NCBI GenBank assembly: GCA_011316305.1
Contig: SAUG01000124.1
Coordinates: 62,001 to 126,000, forward strand
Length of the DNA: 64,000 nucleotides
Reading direction: 5' to 3'
Source: Rusavskia elegans
Taxonomy: Eukaryota; Ascomycota; Lecanoromycetes; Teloschistales; Teloschistaceae
In this document: in pieces, positions 11,350 to 22,524 of the stretch
Layout: the number at the start of each line of letters is the position of its first letter
How positions within the stretch are numbered: the first letter of the stretch is position 1
Made by a program: the position numbers and the translations under genes
Notes under the pieces: generated by a model
Told to the model about the DNA's origin: nothing
Database searches by the model: none
The model's input: only the letters and a program-made list of their open reading frames with translations

Positions 11350-12006
11350 ATGCCGTCCGACATGTCCCTGTTCTCCGTCAACGCCATCCTAATCCTCTCC
11401 ACCGACGATCGGTCACGCATCTTGACTAAATACTACTCCGCCCCCCATGCACCACCCGGATCTACCGGTCAACCGGGTGCAAACCCTTATCCAACCGTCA
11501 AAGAGCAGAAGGCTTTTGAAAAGGGTCTGCTGGAGAAGACCAACAAACAGACAAGTGATGTCATCCTTTACGACGGACGTGTCGTCGTCTTCAAGATGGA
11601 GGGAGATGTCATGTTGTATGTTGTTGGAGGGGGGGATGAGAATGAGATCATGCTGTTCGGAGTGGTGCTTGCGCTTAGAGATGCCTTGGCCATATTACTG
11701 AAGTCAGTATACCCCAACCCATTTGACATTCATCCCGTAGCCCTTCATCTGATCGATTGTTCCAGAAACTCCACAGATAAACGAACCCTGATTGAAAATT
11801 ACGACATCCTCTCTCTGGCCGTCGACGAGATCATCGATGATGGCATCATCCTCGAGACGGACCCGGTAATCATCTCGAGTCGAGTCAGCAAACCGCCAAC
11901 GCAGGATATCGCGTCCGTGAAGAATATTGACCTGAGCGAGCAAGGTTTGCTGAATGCTTGGGAGTTCGGCAAGCTCAAACTCGCGGAGAGAATGAGGCAA
12001 TTGTGA
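11350..12006 (+). CDS. RET3: Coatomer subunit zeta (COPI)
   Basis: Zeta-COP is the small longin-fold subunit of the F-subcomplex of the COPI coat, which works in Golgi-to-ER retrograde traffic. Exons 11350-11702 and 11766-12006 give 197 residues; the 63 nt intron starts gtcagt and ends ccag. Family blocks are MSLFSVNAILILSTDDRSRI, LTKYYS, FEKGLLEKT, GGGDENEIMLFGVVLALRDA and, after the junction, KRTLIENYDILSLAVDEIID then DGIILETDP. The C-terminus is LLNAWEFGKLKLAERMRQL. The 63 nt intron is a multiple of three and free of stops, so the frame stays open through it. I treat it as an intron because it interrupts the conserved LLK...DKRTL join and has standard splice ends. About 300 bp upstream lies the miniature TIR element. 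Confidence 0.93.
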   Translation: MPSDMSLFSVNAILILSTDDRSRILTKYYSAPHAPPGSTGQPGANPYPTVKEQKAFEKGLLEKTNKQTSDVILYDGRVVVFKMEGDVMLYVVGGGDENEIMLFGVVLALRDALAILLKSVYPNPFDIHPVALHLIDCSRNSTDKRTLIENYDILSLAVDEIIDDGIILETDPVIISSRVSKPPTQDIASVKNIDLSEQGLLNAWEFGKLKLAERMRQL

Positions 12007-12560
12007 TCCAGTGTGCTTGCTCCACCTCTTTTCGAACGAGACACTCATCATGTAGCCGGTGTCAAACCAGGACGGCTTGCCCGTGATGCGACAACAACGC
12101 GGCATGCGGTCCGGAAGCTTGCAACATCTAGCTCCGGCCTATACTATAAAGATCATGTGATCATACGGGGAAGGGAAGGCGCGAAAAGGACCATGGAGCC
12201 TCGATGGTGATTCAGTGTACAGCAGAGGTGTTAAACGTCGCTGCACCTTGGCGCTGATTCGATTTACGATCTAGACAGCACGGCGGCTTCTCACGCGAAT
12301 CAATATTGATAGCCTAACACAGGCTTTCAGTGTACTCTACACGTCCAATTTGGCGATGGGATCAGTGTGACAAAGACATACGGTTCTGATGGATTTTCAC
12401 TTGCTTCGTTCGACGATGATCGGTGATGAGCTTGGGGCTGGATATCCAACATGTCCAAGGCCACTGTAGCATGTTTCCATGTTCAAGTTAGAAAGCCTGG
12501 CAGCTGTTGCCCTTGTCCGCCGTTGCATATGTACACGTTCGTTTCCGGGTATATACGGTA
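12007..12560. other. Convergent intergenic region RET3/PMR1
   Basis: This 554 bp holds the 3' ends of two convergent genes. No gene, repeat or RNA was recognised. Confidence 0.4.
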
Positions 12561-15500
12561 TCATACATTCGAGCTATACGCCCCTAGGCTCCTCCGGCCC
12601 AGATTTTGGGCTCGCAGATACTTCCTCCCTTCGTCTACCCAGAACACCGTACTGGCAATGGCCAACAATAGCAGTAAATCTTTCCCAGCCAGTCCCTCCG
12701 TCTGAAATATACGCTGTAGGAATGGCAGATAGATGACGGCCATCTGTCCCAGCAGACTTCCGCCTACCGCGAGGTTGAACATGCGATTGCCCAAGACTTG
12801 CAGTTCGCCTCGCAGCACGCTTTTGCCCTCGCTCCGGCAAGTGAGAGCATTGAACATGTCGAAGAAAACGAAGCAGGTGAAGGTCATGGTGGTGTCACGG
12901 GCGCTGATGGAAGAGTCGATTGACATCTCGCGGATGTAGATCATGAGTGTACCGAGCATGATGACTGTGGCGGATGTAAGAACTCGTTGGATCAAGGCGC
13001 GACTGAGAACCCGGGCGGTCTTGGATCGAGGGGGGCGGTTCATGATGGCTGGGTCTACCGGCTCCACGCCCAGGGATTGGGCCGGGGGACCGTCCATGAG
13101 GATGTCTGTAGCATAATTAAAGTCCGTCACACGTAGCCAGTATGGCTCACGGGATTACTCACTGATCCACAGTATCTGCATGGCATTGAGTGGGTTGCGG
13201 AAGCCAAGGAAGGTACTGAGGAGAACGAGGGAGAGCGCCGCCACGCTGGTACTGAGTTGGAATGTCACGAAATTCTGGATGTTGTAGAAAATACCCTTGC
13301 CTTGTTCAATTGCGCTTAATATGGTTGAGAAATCGTCGTCGGTCAGGATCATGTCCGCGGCTTCTTTAGCAACATCGGTCCCCAAAAGCCCCATGGAGAT
13401 CCCAATGTCCGCCTTCTTCAATGCCGGAGCATCGTTGACTCCATCTCCAGTCATGGCCACCACGTCGCCGCGTGACTGAAGAGCTTTGATGATCTTCATC
13501 TTGTGTTCAGGACTGGTCCGAGCGAAGATTGAAGTTCCGGCCATTGCTTCAGCCAGTTCGTGTGAGGTCATCCGATCAATCTCGGCCCCCCGAAGGACCG
13601 GGCGGTGACCGGACGGGTGATTTGATCGAGGAGCGGTCACAGGCATTCCCAATTTCATAGCGATTGCCAGAGCAGTCGTTTCCGCATCTCCAGTGATCAT
13701 GATGACTTTGACCCCACCGCTGATGAGTCGCCGGATTGACTTGTCCACCCCTTTCCGGGGTGGGTCGTTCATGCCCACTATCCCAGCGAACGTGAGTCCT
13801 TCGTAAACGTCTTCGTTGACTTGGCGACTTGATGTTGCATTCAGGCTGGGTCTGGGTGTGCTGCCCCGACTTTGCGCAGCTCGTGAGACTCTTGATGTAT
13901 CACGAACGGCTCCACTAGCGAACCCAAGGACTCTCAAGCCTTCTTCGGCCATTCTTTCGCTAGCAGCAATGGCTGCCTGGCGTCGTGGTTCATCGAGAAT
14001 GATCTCTCTGCCATCTTTGGTCAAGTACGTGTCGCAGCGGTTCAGAACCTGCTCCAGGGCACCTTTGATATACGCAACGTCCGGGCTACCGGTTTGATCC
14101 GGTCCGCGACTGGCTCCGATGAGAACACCCATCCATTTCCTTTCGGAACTGAACGGTGTTTCTGCAGTCCGGTCTCCAATACGTTCTCTAACATCATCCT
14201 CCCCAAACGCGTCCAACAAATCTAGAACAGCTACGTCGGTCGGTTGGCCTACCCAACGGCTCTTGGCTCCAGCAGTGTTGGGATCATGCCCAAGCATAGA
14301 AGACATGATGGCGGCGGAGGAAGCAGTGGCCGGTGAGTTCGCATGATCACGAGACAGGCGGGCGTTGTTAGCGATATTGCCAATACGAAGTATACTGTGG
14401 GTTGCCGGGTCCGGCGTAGCCGAGGCAAGCTCTCTGTTAACTTCGATTGGATTGTCCGCATCAAAATGCCAGATTTTGGTGATAGTCATGTGATTGAGCG
14501 TCAGAGTTCCTGCTCGTGGATCAGCAAATCGGTCAGCAGCGAATGAAGAAGTATATCTAACCTGTCTTATCACTGCAGACGACATTAACCGAGCCCAGCG
14601 TTTCAACGCTCGGTAGCCTGCGGACAATGGCCCCCTTCTTGGCCATCCTCAGAACCCCGAGAGCAAGTGTGACGGTGACTATTATTGGAAGGCCTTCAGG
14701 TATCGCCGCGACTGCGAGAGAAACCCCTATGGTGAACATTTCCAATAATTGTCGTCCTTGCCACAGGCCTACGACAACAATAAGTCCAATCACGGCAAAT
14801 GAAACATAGCTCAGTTCCTGGCCCAGGCGATCCATAGATAGCTGTAAAGGCGTCCGCGGACTGTCAATCTCTTGTAGAGATGCTGATATAGCACCAAATT
14901 CAGTTCCCGCCCCGGTGCCTATTACAAGTCCTTGTCCGTGACCAGATCGTACCAAGGTACCCATGAAAGCAATGTTCGTCTGCTCGTTGAGGCGGATGTC
15001 TGCACCAACTGTCCCGGCGGCGGGGGATGCGTATGAGGGGGAAGTCGGGCGGCGGGCGCTATGTGCACAGTCTGTTCCACCTGGCCGATCTACTGCAGCA
15101 ATGCCCTTCATCGCGGGTTGGTTCTCTCCGGTTAAGTTTGATTCATCGATAGACAGATCCACTGCTTTTGTGATACGCAGATCTGCAGGTATTCTGTCCC
15201 CTGTGGAAAAGATCACCAAATCGCCCTGAACCAGCTGGCTTGCGGTAACCGTCGAGGGGGCTGCTCCAGAGACTGCTCCTGCCATCTGCGAGTCGCCCAA
15301 GGATTCCAGGGGAATGCCATCGTGCGAATCGAGCACTTCCTGGTCCATACGCCCTTTATTTTGGGACGTTCCGCGGATGAGGTGAGCATAATGAGGCACC
15401 AACTTGTTCAACGCCTCCAATGATTTTTCGGAACGGTATTCTTGAACAAAGCCTACTGTTACAACGATGGTGACGGCAATGGCGATACTCACGGCGTCAT

Positions 15501-15905
15501 CCAAATTGCCCATAAAGAAGGAGATGACGGCCGAGGCAAGCAAAAGTAGGATCAAGGTCTCTTTGAACTGCTTGAGGAAGCGAAGCCACAAGGGCTCCGG
15601 TAACTCATGCGGAAGCTCATTCGGCCCATCATTCCGTAGCCTTGCTTCCGCTTCTGTTGGTTCGAGTCCGTGGACAAGAGATGAATCCAAGCGTTGGGCA
15701 GCATCTTCACGACCGAGAAGAGAGTAGACGGAGCTTCCGGTCTAGAAGCAGTATGTCAGCCAAACGATTCTATGCTTCCCGGGGTGATCGACCTCGTTAC
15801 CGAGCCTGAGACTATGCGACGCGGTACCGAAGAGGAACGTTGTGAGGCTGAGGCTGGGTGATTCGCTAGAGGAAGGAGATGTAGAGGGCTGTGGGATCTT
15901 GACAT
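12561..15905 (-). CDS. PMR1: Golgi Ca2+/Mn2+-transporting P2A-type ATPase PMR1
   Basis: PMR1 pumps Ca2+ and Mn2+ into the Golgi lumen, supporting glycosylation and secretion. Four exons on the minus strand (15905-15801, 15741-14562, 14509-13163, 13105-12561; introns 59, 52 and 57 nt) give 1058 residues. The N-terminal cation-ATPase domain begins around [20 protein letters not shown]. Hallmarks: [14 protein letters not shown] (actuator), [19 protein letters not shown] (M4 ion site), CSDKTGT with D426 as the phosphorylated aspartate, [11 protein letters not shown] (nucleotide domain), [40 protein letters not shown], and [20 protein letters not shown] (M6). Intron 2 falls inside the Gly codon of DKTG and intron 3 inside the Asn codon of WIN. 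The start ATG is the first in frame; the frame upstream contains only a GTG. Confidence 0.93.
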
Positions 15906-16659
15906 GATTTCATGGCCCCGACATGCGGTGTTTGGGAAGACAGACAGCAGCACCTCGGTTGAAAGTGTGGCTGCTGTCTGCTTTGATTTTCTGTCGGACT
16001 AAAGAGTAAGTTGAGTTATGTCGCAGCGTCCATGATGTAGAAGACGAGGCACAGAAAGGGGGTTGTTTGGTCTGTTGTAAAGACTGCGACTACGTCTGAC
16101 AACAGAGCCGGAATCCAGTATCGTGAAGGCGTAGTGATACGCTTCGAATTGCTGCCAAGCAGATCATCGTAGACTTTAGGGATTCATAGATGATTTGTCT
16201 GCAGGGTTAGGTGTTCGTTCATTCATGCCAAATTGCCGATTGCAGTTGATGTTCCTGCCCCGAAGTGGCTAGCGAAAAGTCGCCACAGCAGTGCATCGTC
16301 GCATCACATTCTCCAAGTACCTTAGTAGTAGCACCTTAGTCTTTTGTTCCCAGCCCTTCCATATCCTCGATCGCTTCCTTCCCAACCCACTTTGCTCGCT
16401 GGCTCACCGACAACTATTCTGATTTCTCTCGGGTAACACCGGTCGGCAAGGATAGGCTGAAGCAATTGCTGTCGCTCGCAGCAACTTCGGAAATATCCCC
16501 AGGCTTCGCTAGCCCCATTACACGTACACACACTGACGCGCCTGGCAACTTCCCCCTCGTAAACAGTCCACAACACGAATAGATCACGCATGGCTGGCAC
16601 CTAGAGCGACAGGCTTGCACTCTCGCTATTTGCTACTCCTTCAAACACACGCCTTCAAC
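15906..16659. promoter_or_regulatory. Divergent promoter region PMR1/RAD21
   Basis: This 754 bp separates two divergently transcribed genes and must hold both promoters and 5' leaders. I see no clear TATA box or cell-cycle box. Short open frames on the minus strand (16322-16620) lack recognisable domains. Confidence 0.4.
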
Positions 16660-18580
16660 ATGTTCTATTCAGAAACCCTCCTATCCAAGACTGGGCCACT
16701 GGCTCGGGTTTGGCTCTCTGCCAACCTTGAGCGCAAATTATCCAAGACGCACATCTTGCAGTCAAATATCGAGACCAGCGTCCATGCCATCGTCGATCAA
16801 GGCCAAGCACCCATGGCATTGCGCCTGAGTGGTCAATTATTGCTGGGAGTCGTTCGAATCTACAGCCGAAAGGCCAGATACTTGCTGGACGATTGCAATG
16901 AAGCTTTGCTGAAGATTAAAATGGTCGGTGCCCCGGTTGGTGATAACCATGGCGGTCGCTGACGAAATATAGGCCTTTCGTCCCGGCAACGTCGACCTAC
17001 CCGCCAATCTGGACATTCCCAACCCAGCCACCCTTACAGTCATGGACAAGCTCACTGATCCGGTGCTGCCGGAGCTAGATCCCGCATTGCTTGACTTCAG
17101 GCCAATGGACATGGATTCTGGTGGCAAGCACGACGATCCGCTTAATTGGACCAGCCAGCTGCTTTCCGACTCGATGACTATTGAAGTTGGGCGCAATCAA
17201 CCGGAACCAAGATTCGAGGATGAAGATGACGATATGGACATCGATCTTGAATTGGACGTGGATGATGGTCCCAGCATCGAGATAGGCCGGAATGCACCTC
17301 CACCCCAATCTCTCGAAAACGATTTGTTCGGTGATGAGTCCAAGTATCCAGGCAATGACGGGCTGACCCTGGACTTTGGGGACGAGAATTTTGTGCGCTC
17401 GCAACGGACTAGCGCTGTCCCGTCCTTGGAGCCTGATGAAGCCCCCATTGCTGGGGGTGGGATGGCTTACCAAGATGACGATGAAGTCTTTGGGCTGCCC
17501 ATTGAGGATTCGACCGCCCCACTCGGCGACTTAAGGCATCATGTATTGCAGCGAGACTCTCAATCTCCACTCTCCTCCGTACGATCGAGCGTAGAGCGTA
17601 CCTTTGATGCTTTCCATCTCGATGAGGCAGATCCCGAACCCCCCGTGCAGCAAACCCAAAGAGCCAAAAAGCGCAGAGTCATTCAGGCGGACACCAATAC
17701 CACCATGTCACTTGCGCAAATCAAGGAACAGCAAACAGACAGAAGTGCGATCCTGAAACCAGCCTCCTCTCTTTCCCGGGATCCCCTCTTGTTGACCCTG
17801 ACAAGAATGCAGCAAAATGGAGACTTCGTTTCCAACATCATGGGGGACGGACGTGCCAAAGGCTGTGCTCCTGAATTGAGAGGCATACTGTCAGTCGAGG
17901 TGGTCCGGAGGTCAGGACAGCTGAAACGGAAACGCGACAGTGGAGTCGGAGATATGGGCGAGGACGAGGAAAATCCAGATGGTCACGAAGTCCAGCTCGA
18001 AATACCGGAAGACGACGAATTTGCGGTTCCCGACGAAGCGATCGGCATGGGCCGGGAGAGCGAAGTTCGGCAGCCATCTGACATGCTTGATCTTCCCGCC
18101 GACGAGGGGTTCCCAGCACCTTTTGTCAATGAGAACTCAGGTGTAGCTGGCCGTGAAGACAGTGAAGAAGGCATCATAAGCCCTATCAGGGATAACTTCG
18201 ACGACACCACCGCGCCATTGCTCTACCCGACTGAGCAAGGAGTAGTCTCGTTAAGCACTCAACACGCTGTGCATCTCCTTCGAAAACGGTTCGGCTCCTC
18301 GGAAAACGGCAGTCAAGCGCCGGTGAAGAAGGCGAACATCCTTTTCCACGAAATGCTTCCAGAGAGGACGACTACCAAAGCTGACGCTACTAAGATGTTC
18401 TTCGAAGTCTTGGTCCTGGCAACCAAGGAGGCCGTCAAGGTCGAGCAGTCCGAGCAGCAGCTTGGAGGTCCTATGCGCATTCGAGCTAAGCGAGCTCTTT
18501 GGGGAGCGTGGGCGGAAAATCAAGCGGGCGGGGAGTTTGCTGAGCAGGAGTTTAATGCTGCTGAAGGTATCATGGCTTGA
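16660..18580 (+). CDS. RAD21: Cohesin alpha-kleisin subunit Rad21/Scc1/Mcd1
   Basis: The kleisin closes the SMC1-SMC3 cohesin ring and is cut by separase at anaphase. Exons 16660-16923 and 16973-18580 (49 nt intron gtcggt...atatag) give 623 residues. The N-terminal Rad21/Rec8 domain is canonical: MFYSETLLSKTGPLARVWLS, ANLERKLSKTHILQSNIETS, and LRLSGQLLLGVVRIYSRKAR. After the junction it continues MAFRPGNVDLPANL. The middle is acidic and disordered. Two separase-type sites are visible, TIEVGR (157-162) and SIEIGR (189-194). The basic stretch RAKKRRVIQAD is typical of the family. The C-terminal winged helix is present: FFEVLVLATKEAVKVEQ up to GPMRIRAKRALWGAW. The mitotic paralogue is favoured over Rec8 because of the middle region, but Rec8 is not formally excluded. 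Confidence 0.92.
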
Positions 18581-18933
18581 TTCTTGTTGGCGCTTGGATT
18601 GGTTGAAGCTGGCTTCTTTTGGTGATTGAAACTTGGGGAGGTTGAGGCGTACGTGGGCGTTGAGAAGAATCCTTGTGAACTAAGTGCGATGGGGGGTTTT
18701 CAGTTCCTTTCTGTAATGATATAATGTGTTGGAGAGAGATGAATCGAAGCTACTTCTTGTCCGCCGCTCTCCCCTGACAGTAATACAGTAATTTGTGCTC
18801 GACCCGGAGCCTTATGAGCGTATACCCGAGATGCTCGGAGATTAAGGTAGGTAGACGTCATAAATGACGGGATATCACTTCACTATTATCACTGGATCTG
18901 TCGACTCGACGCTGTCGTTGATAGATCGACGAC
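18581..18933. other. Intergenic region RAD21-RQC2
   Basis: This 353 bp holds the 3' end of RAD21 and the promoter of the next gene. Nothing further was recognised. Confidence 0.35.
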
Positions 18934-21900
18934 ATGAAGCAGAGGTTCTCTTCTCTAGATGTCAAGGTTTGTACCTGCAAACTCACTTCTGTTTCCTCTC
19001 CTCAAGCTAAGCTATACCATGCACAAATAGGTCATTGCCGGCGAGTTGTCTGATGTCTTGTGCTCTCTCCGGCTTGCCAATATCTACGATCTTTCATCGG
19101 TATGATCATACATGCTACATGTGAACCATCTTCGTTTTGCTAACGGACACCTATCCAGCGAATCCTCCTATTCAAGTTTGCCAAACCTGACCACCGCGAA
19201 CAAATCCTTGTCGATCCTGGTTTCCGGTGTCATCTCACCAGCTTTAGCAGAGCCACCGCCGCGGCCCCATCACATTTCGTCGCCAAACTACGGAAATACC
19301 TTCGGACAAGGAGGGTAACGGCTGTAGCTCAAATCGGCACAGATCGAGTTCTCGAAATCCAGTTTAGTCACGGACAGTATCGACTGTTCATCGAATTCTA
19401 TGCTGGCGGCAACATCGTCTTGACCGACCGCGAACTCAATATACTCAGCGTACTACGTATAGTCCCCGGAGGTGCTGAGCAGGAGGAATTACGCGTAGGT
19501 CTGAGGTATGCTTTGGAAAATCGACAAAATTATGGCAGCAGTCCCGAATTGACCAAGGATCGGGTACGGGCCGCGTTGGAGAAAGCTCTCCACAAAGGCG
19601 ATAGTGGTGTTGCCGCTCAAACGAAAAAGAACAAATCAGGCGATCTCCTACGCAAAGCACTTGCAGCATCTATGAGCGAATTCCCTCCAATGCTTATTGA
19701 TCATGCTTTACGCACGACAGGCTTCGAGTCCAGTAGGCCCATCGCAGACGTGCTGAATAATGAGTCTTTAGTGGACGCTATCGTGGCCGCTCTGCGGGAA
19801 GCGCAGCAGCTCGTTGAACGCATAGCAGATGACAAATGCTCCAAGGGATATGTTTTCGCCAAACGCAAGTCTGACCAAACATCGTACTCAAAGCCGGACG
19901 ACATCGGAGATACACCTCAAACTCCACGAACGCAGGAAAACGTAATGTACGAAGACTTCCAGCCGTTTAAGCCCCTACAGCTAGCAACCCCTGAGTGGAC
20001 CATCCACGAATTCGATGGCTTCAACAAGGCCGTTGACGAGTTTTTCTCATCGATCGAGGGGCAGAAACTCGAATCTCGTCTGGCTGAAAGAGAGCAGAAC
20101 GCGAAGCGGAAGCTTGACAACGCCAGACAAGATCATGCGAAGCGTATCGGCGGGCTGCAGCAGGTTCAGGAGTTGAACGTCCGAAAAGCACAGGCTGTTG
20201 AAGCAAACCTACAAAGAGTCCAAGAGGCTATTGGGGCAGTCAATGGTTTGATCGGTCAAGGCATGGATTGGGTTGAGATTGCTCGTTTGATCGAGATGGA
20301 GCAAGGGAGGCACAACCCAGTAGCTGAGATGGTCAAACTTCCGCTTAAGCTTTACGAAAACACCATAACCCTGCTTCTTGCTGAAGAAGCGTTCGTGGAC
20401 GACGAAGAAGATAGCGCTGGTGACGTGACCGATGACTTTGCATCTGAAAACGAAGACGACACCGATCGCCCACGGAACAAGACCAAAGACGAGGCTCGAG
20501 AAAGCGCGGACAAGTACCTGGCCATTGACATAGACCTGGCTCTTTCCCCATGGTCAAATGCGCGTCAGTATTACGAGGAAAAGAAGACAGCTGCTTCGAA
20601 AGAGCAGAAAACGCTTCAGTCATCTGTAAAAGCGCTAAAGAGTACGGAAAGAAAAGTCAATGCCGATCTCAAGAAAGGGCTGAAACAGGAGAAACAGATC
20701 CTGAGGCATGTGCGCAAACAGCTATGGTTTGAAAAGTTTCTTTTCTTCATCTCCTCCGAAGGATATCTGGTGCTGGCCGGCAAGGATGCCCAGCAGAACG
20801 AGTATCTGTACAAGCGGTACCTTAAAAAGGGCGATCTTTATGTCCATGCTGATCTCCACGGGGCAGCATCGATTGTCGTTAAGAATAAGCCGGGTCGGTC
20901 GTGCGACCCGATCCCTCCTTCGACATTGTCCCAAGCCGGCTCCTTCGCGGTTGCAACCTCTAGTGCATGGGATTCGAAAGCTGTCATGTCTGCTTGGTGG
21001 GTTCATCCAGAGCAAATCTCGAAAAGCGGACCCACAGGCGATTACCTACCCGCAGGCAATTTCAACATTAAGGGAGAGAAGAAGTTCCTTCCCCCGGCCC
21101 ATCTGCTGCTTGGATTTGGTGTCTTATTCCAAGTCAGTGAAGAGAGCTTAGCAAGGCATCGCAAGCATCGACATCAAGATGAAGATTTCAATACAGGTGT
21201 CAAACATAATATAGGTGAAGATCCCGGTATCGATGTCGTGGACAATACGGCCATGGCTGAGAATGAAATGATATTTGACGACACTCGAAGTGCAGCCGAA
21301 CAGACTACCGATGAAAAGGAGGACACCAATCATCAGGCGTCTGAAAATGACGACGACGATGGGACAGTGGAGCATGACGACTCCGATGTTGAAAACCACA
21401 ACCCCTTATTGTCAACGCACTCAATGGATCATTCACCTCCACAGAACCAAGACAGCGAACGACACGAACCGCAATCCGGGACGCAGCAAAATCGATCCGC
21501 GACTGATGGCCATGATCTGGTTGAGGATAGCTCAGATGCTGAGTCTTTGGACCATATGCCCGAAGAAGCGCCCTCATCCGCAATGAATGGTAGAGTCGCG
21601 TCCAGTGTCCGCCATTTGTCGGCCAAAGAGCGTCGCTTGTTGCGGAAAAGTCGTGAACTCGTGCCAGCAGCGGAGAATCAAGCAAACAACGAGACTGCTT
21701 CAGTCGAGACAACTCCGACGCGACCTACAATAGAACCAGGTATGGCGTCCGGTAATAATCTCCATGTGAGAGGGAAGCATGGGAAGCGCAACAAGCTCAA
21801 GACCAAGTATGCCGATCAAGATGAGGAAGATCGGGTGCTCGCTCTGCGTCTACTGGGCTCCGCTGCAACCCTGAAAGCTACAGAAGACGCAACTGCCAGG

Positions 21901-22479
21901 GCCGCTAAAGAAGAACAGATGGCCCTCCAGAAAGAACGACGTCGACAGCAGCACATTGTGGCTACCCAGAGGGGGATGGAGGAGGAAGAAAGCCGAAGAG
22001 CAAATCTTGAGGAAGGTCTAGAGACAGTCGATCAGACCGAAGCTGAGGCATTGGAGACTCTAGAGGCTTATGTCGGAATGCCCAATCCGGGCGATGAGAT
22101 CCTCGATGCCCTCGTGGTTTGCGGGCCCTGGGATGCAATTGGCACCCGGTGTAGATGGAGGGCCAAGATACAGCCTGGTGCGACCAAGAAGGGCAAAGCC
22201 GTGCGAGAAATTCTGGCAACTTGGACAAGACTTATCACAGATCGTGAGACGAAGAAGCGACCTGGGGCCGGGGAGGGGAATGAGGTTATGATGAAGGAAG
22301 AAGAAGTCCGAAGACGGGAAGGGCAATTGCTCCAAGGAATCAGGGAGGCGGAGGTCGTTGGCAATATACCCGTCGGTAAAGTCAGGGTTATCATGGGAGC
22401 AGAAGGATCCGGTGCTAGGGGGAAAGGGGGTAGCGGCGCGACCAAACGGGGGGGACGTGGGAGTAAGAAACAGAGGTGA
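18934..22479 (+). CDS. RQC2: NFACT-family ribosome quality control protein Rqc2/Tae2 (NEMF)
   Basis: Rqc2 binds stalled 60S-peptidyl-tRNA complexes, helps recruit the Listerin ligase and directs C-terminal Ala/Thr (CAT) tailing. Exons 18934-18966, 19031-19099 and 19159-22479 (introns 64 and 59 nt) give 1140 residues. NFACT-N starts MKQRFSSLDVKVIAGELSDV. The residues needed for CAT tailing in yeast and human, an early Asp and a DR pair, are D9 and D96-R97 (in IGTDRVLEF). The coiled-coil segment begins near FDGFNKAVDEFFSSIEGQKL. NFACT-R carries WFEKFLFFISSEGYLVLAGK, DLYVHADLHGA, AWDSKAVMSAWWVHPEQISK and GNFNIKGEKKFLPPAHLLLG. A long acidic linker follows, then NFACT-C (DEILDALVVCGPWDAI) and a Gly/Arg/Lys-rich end. 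The stop lies only 45 bp from the convergent SUA5 stop. Confidence 0.93.
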
Positions 22480-22524
22480 CGGCAATTATAGTAGATGACA
22501 ACAACATGATGTATCTCCGAGGCC

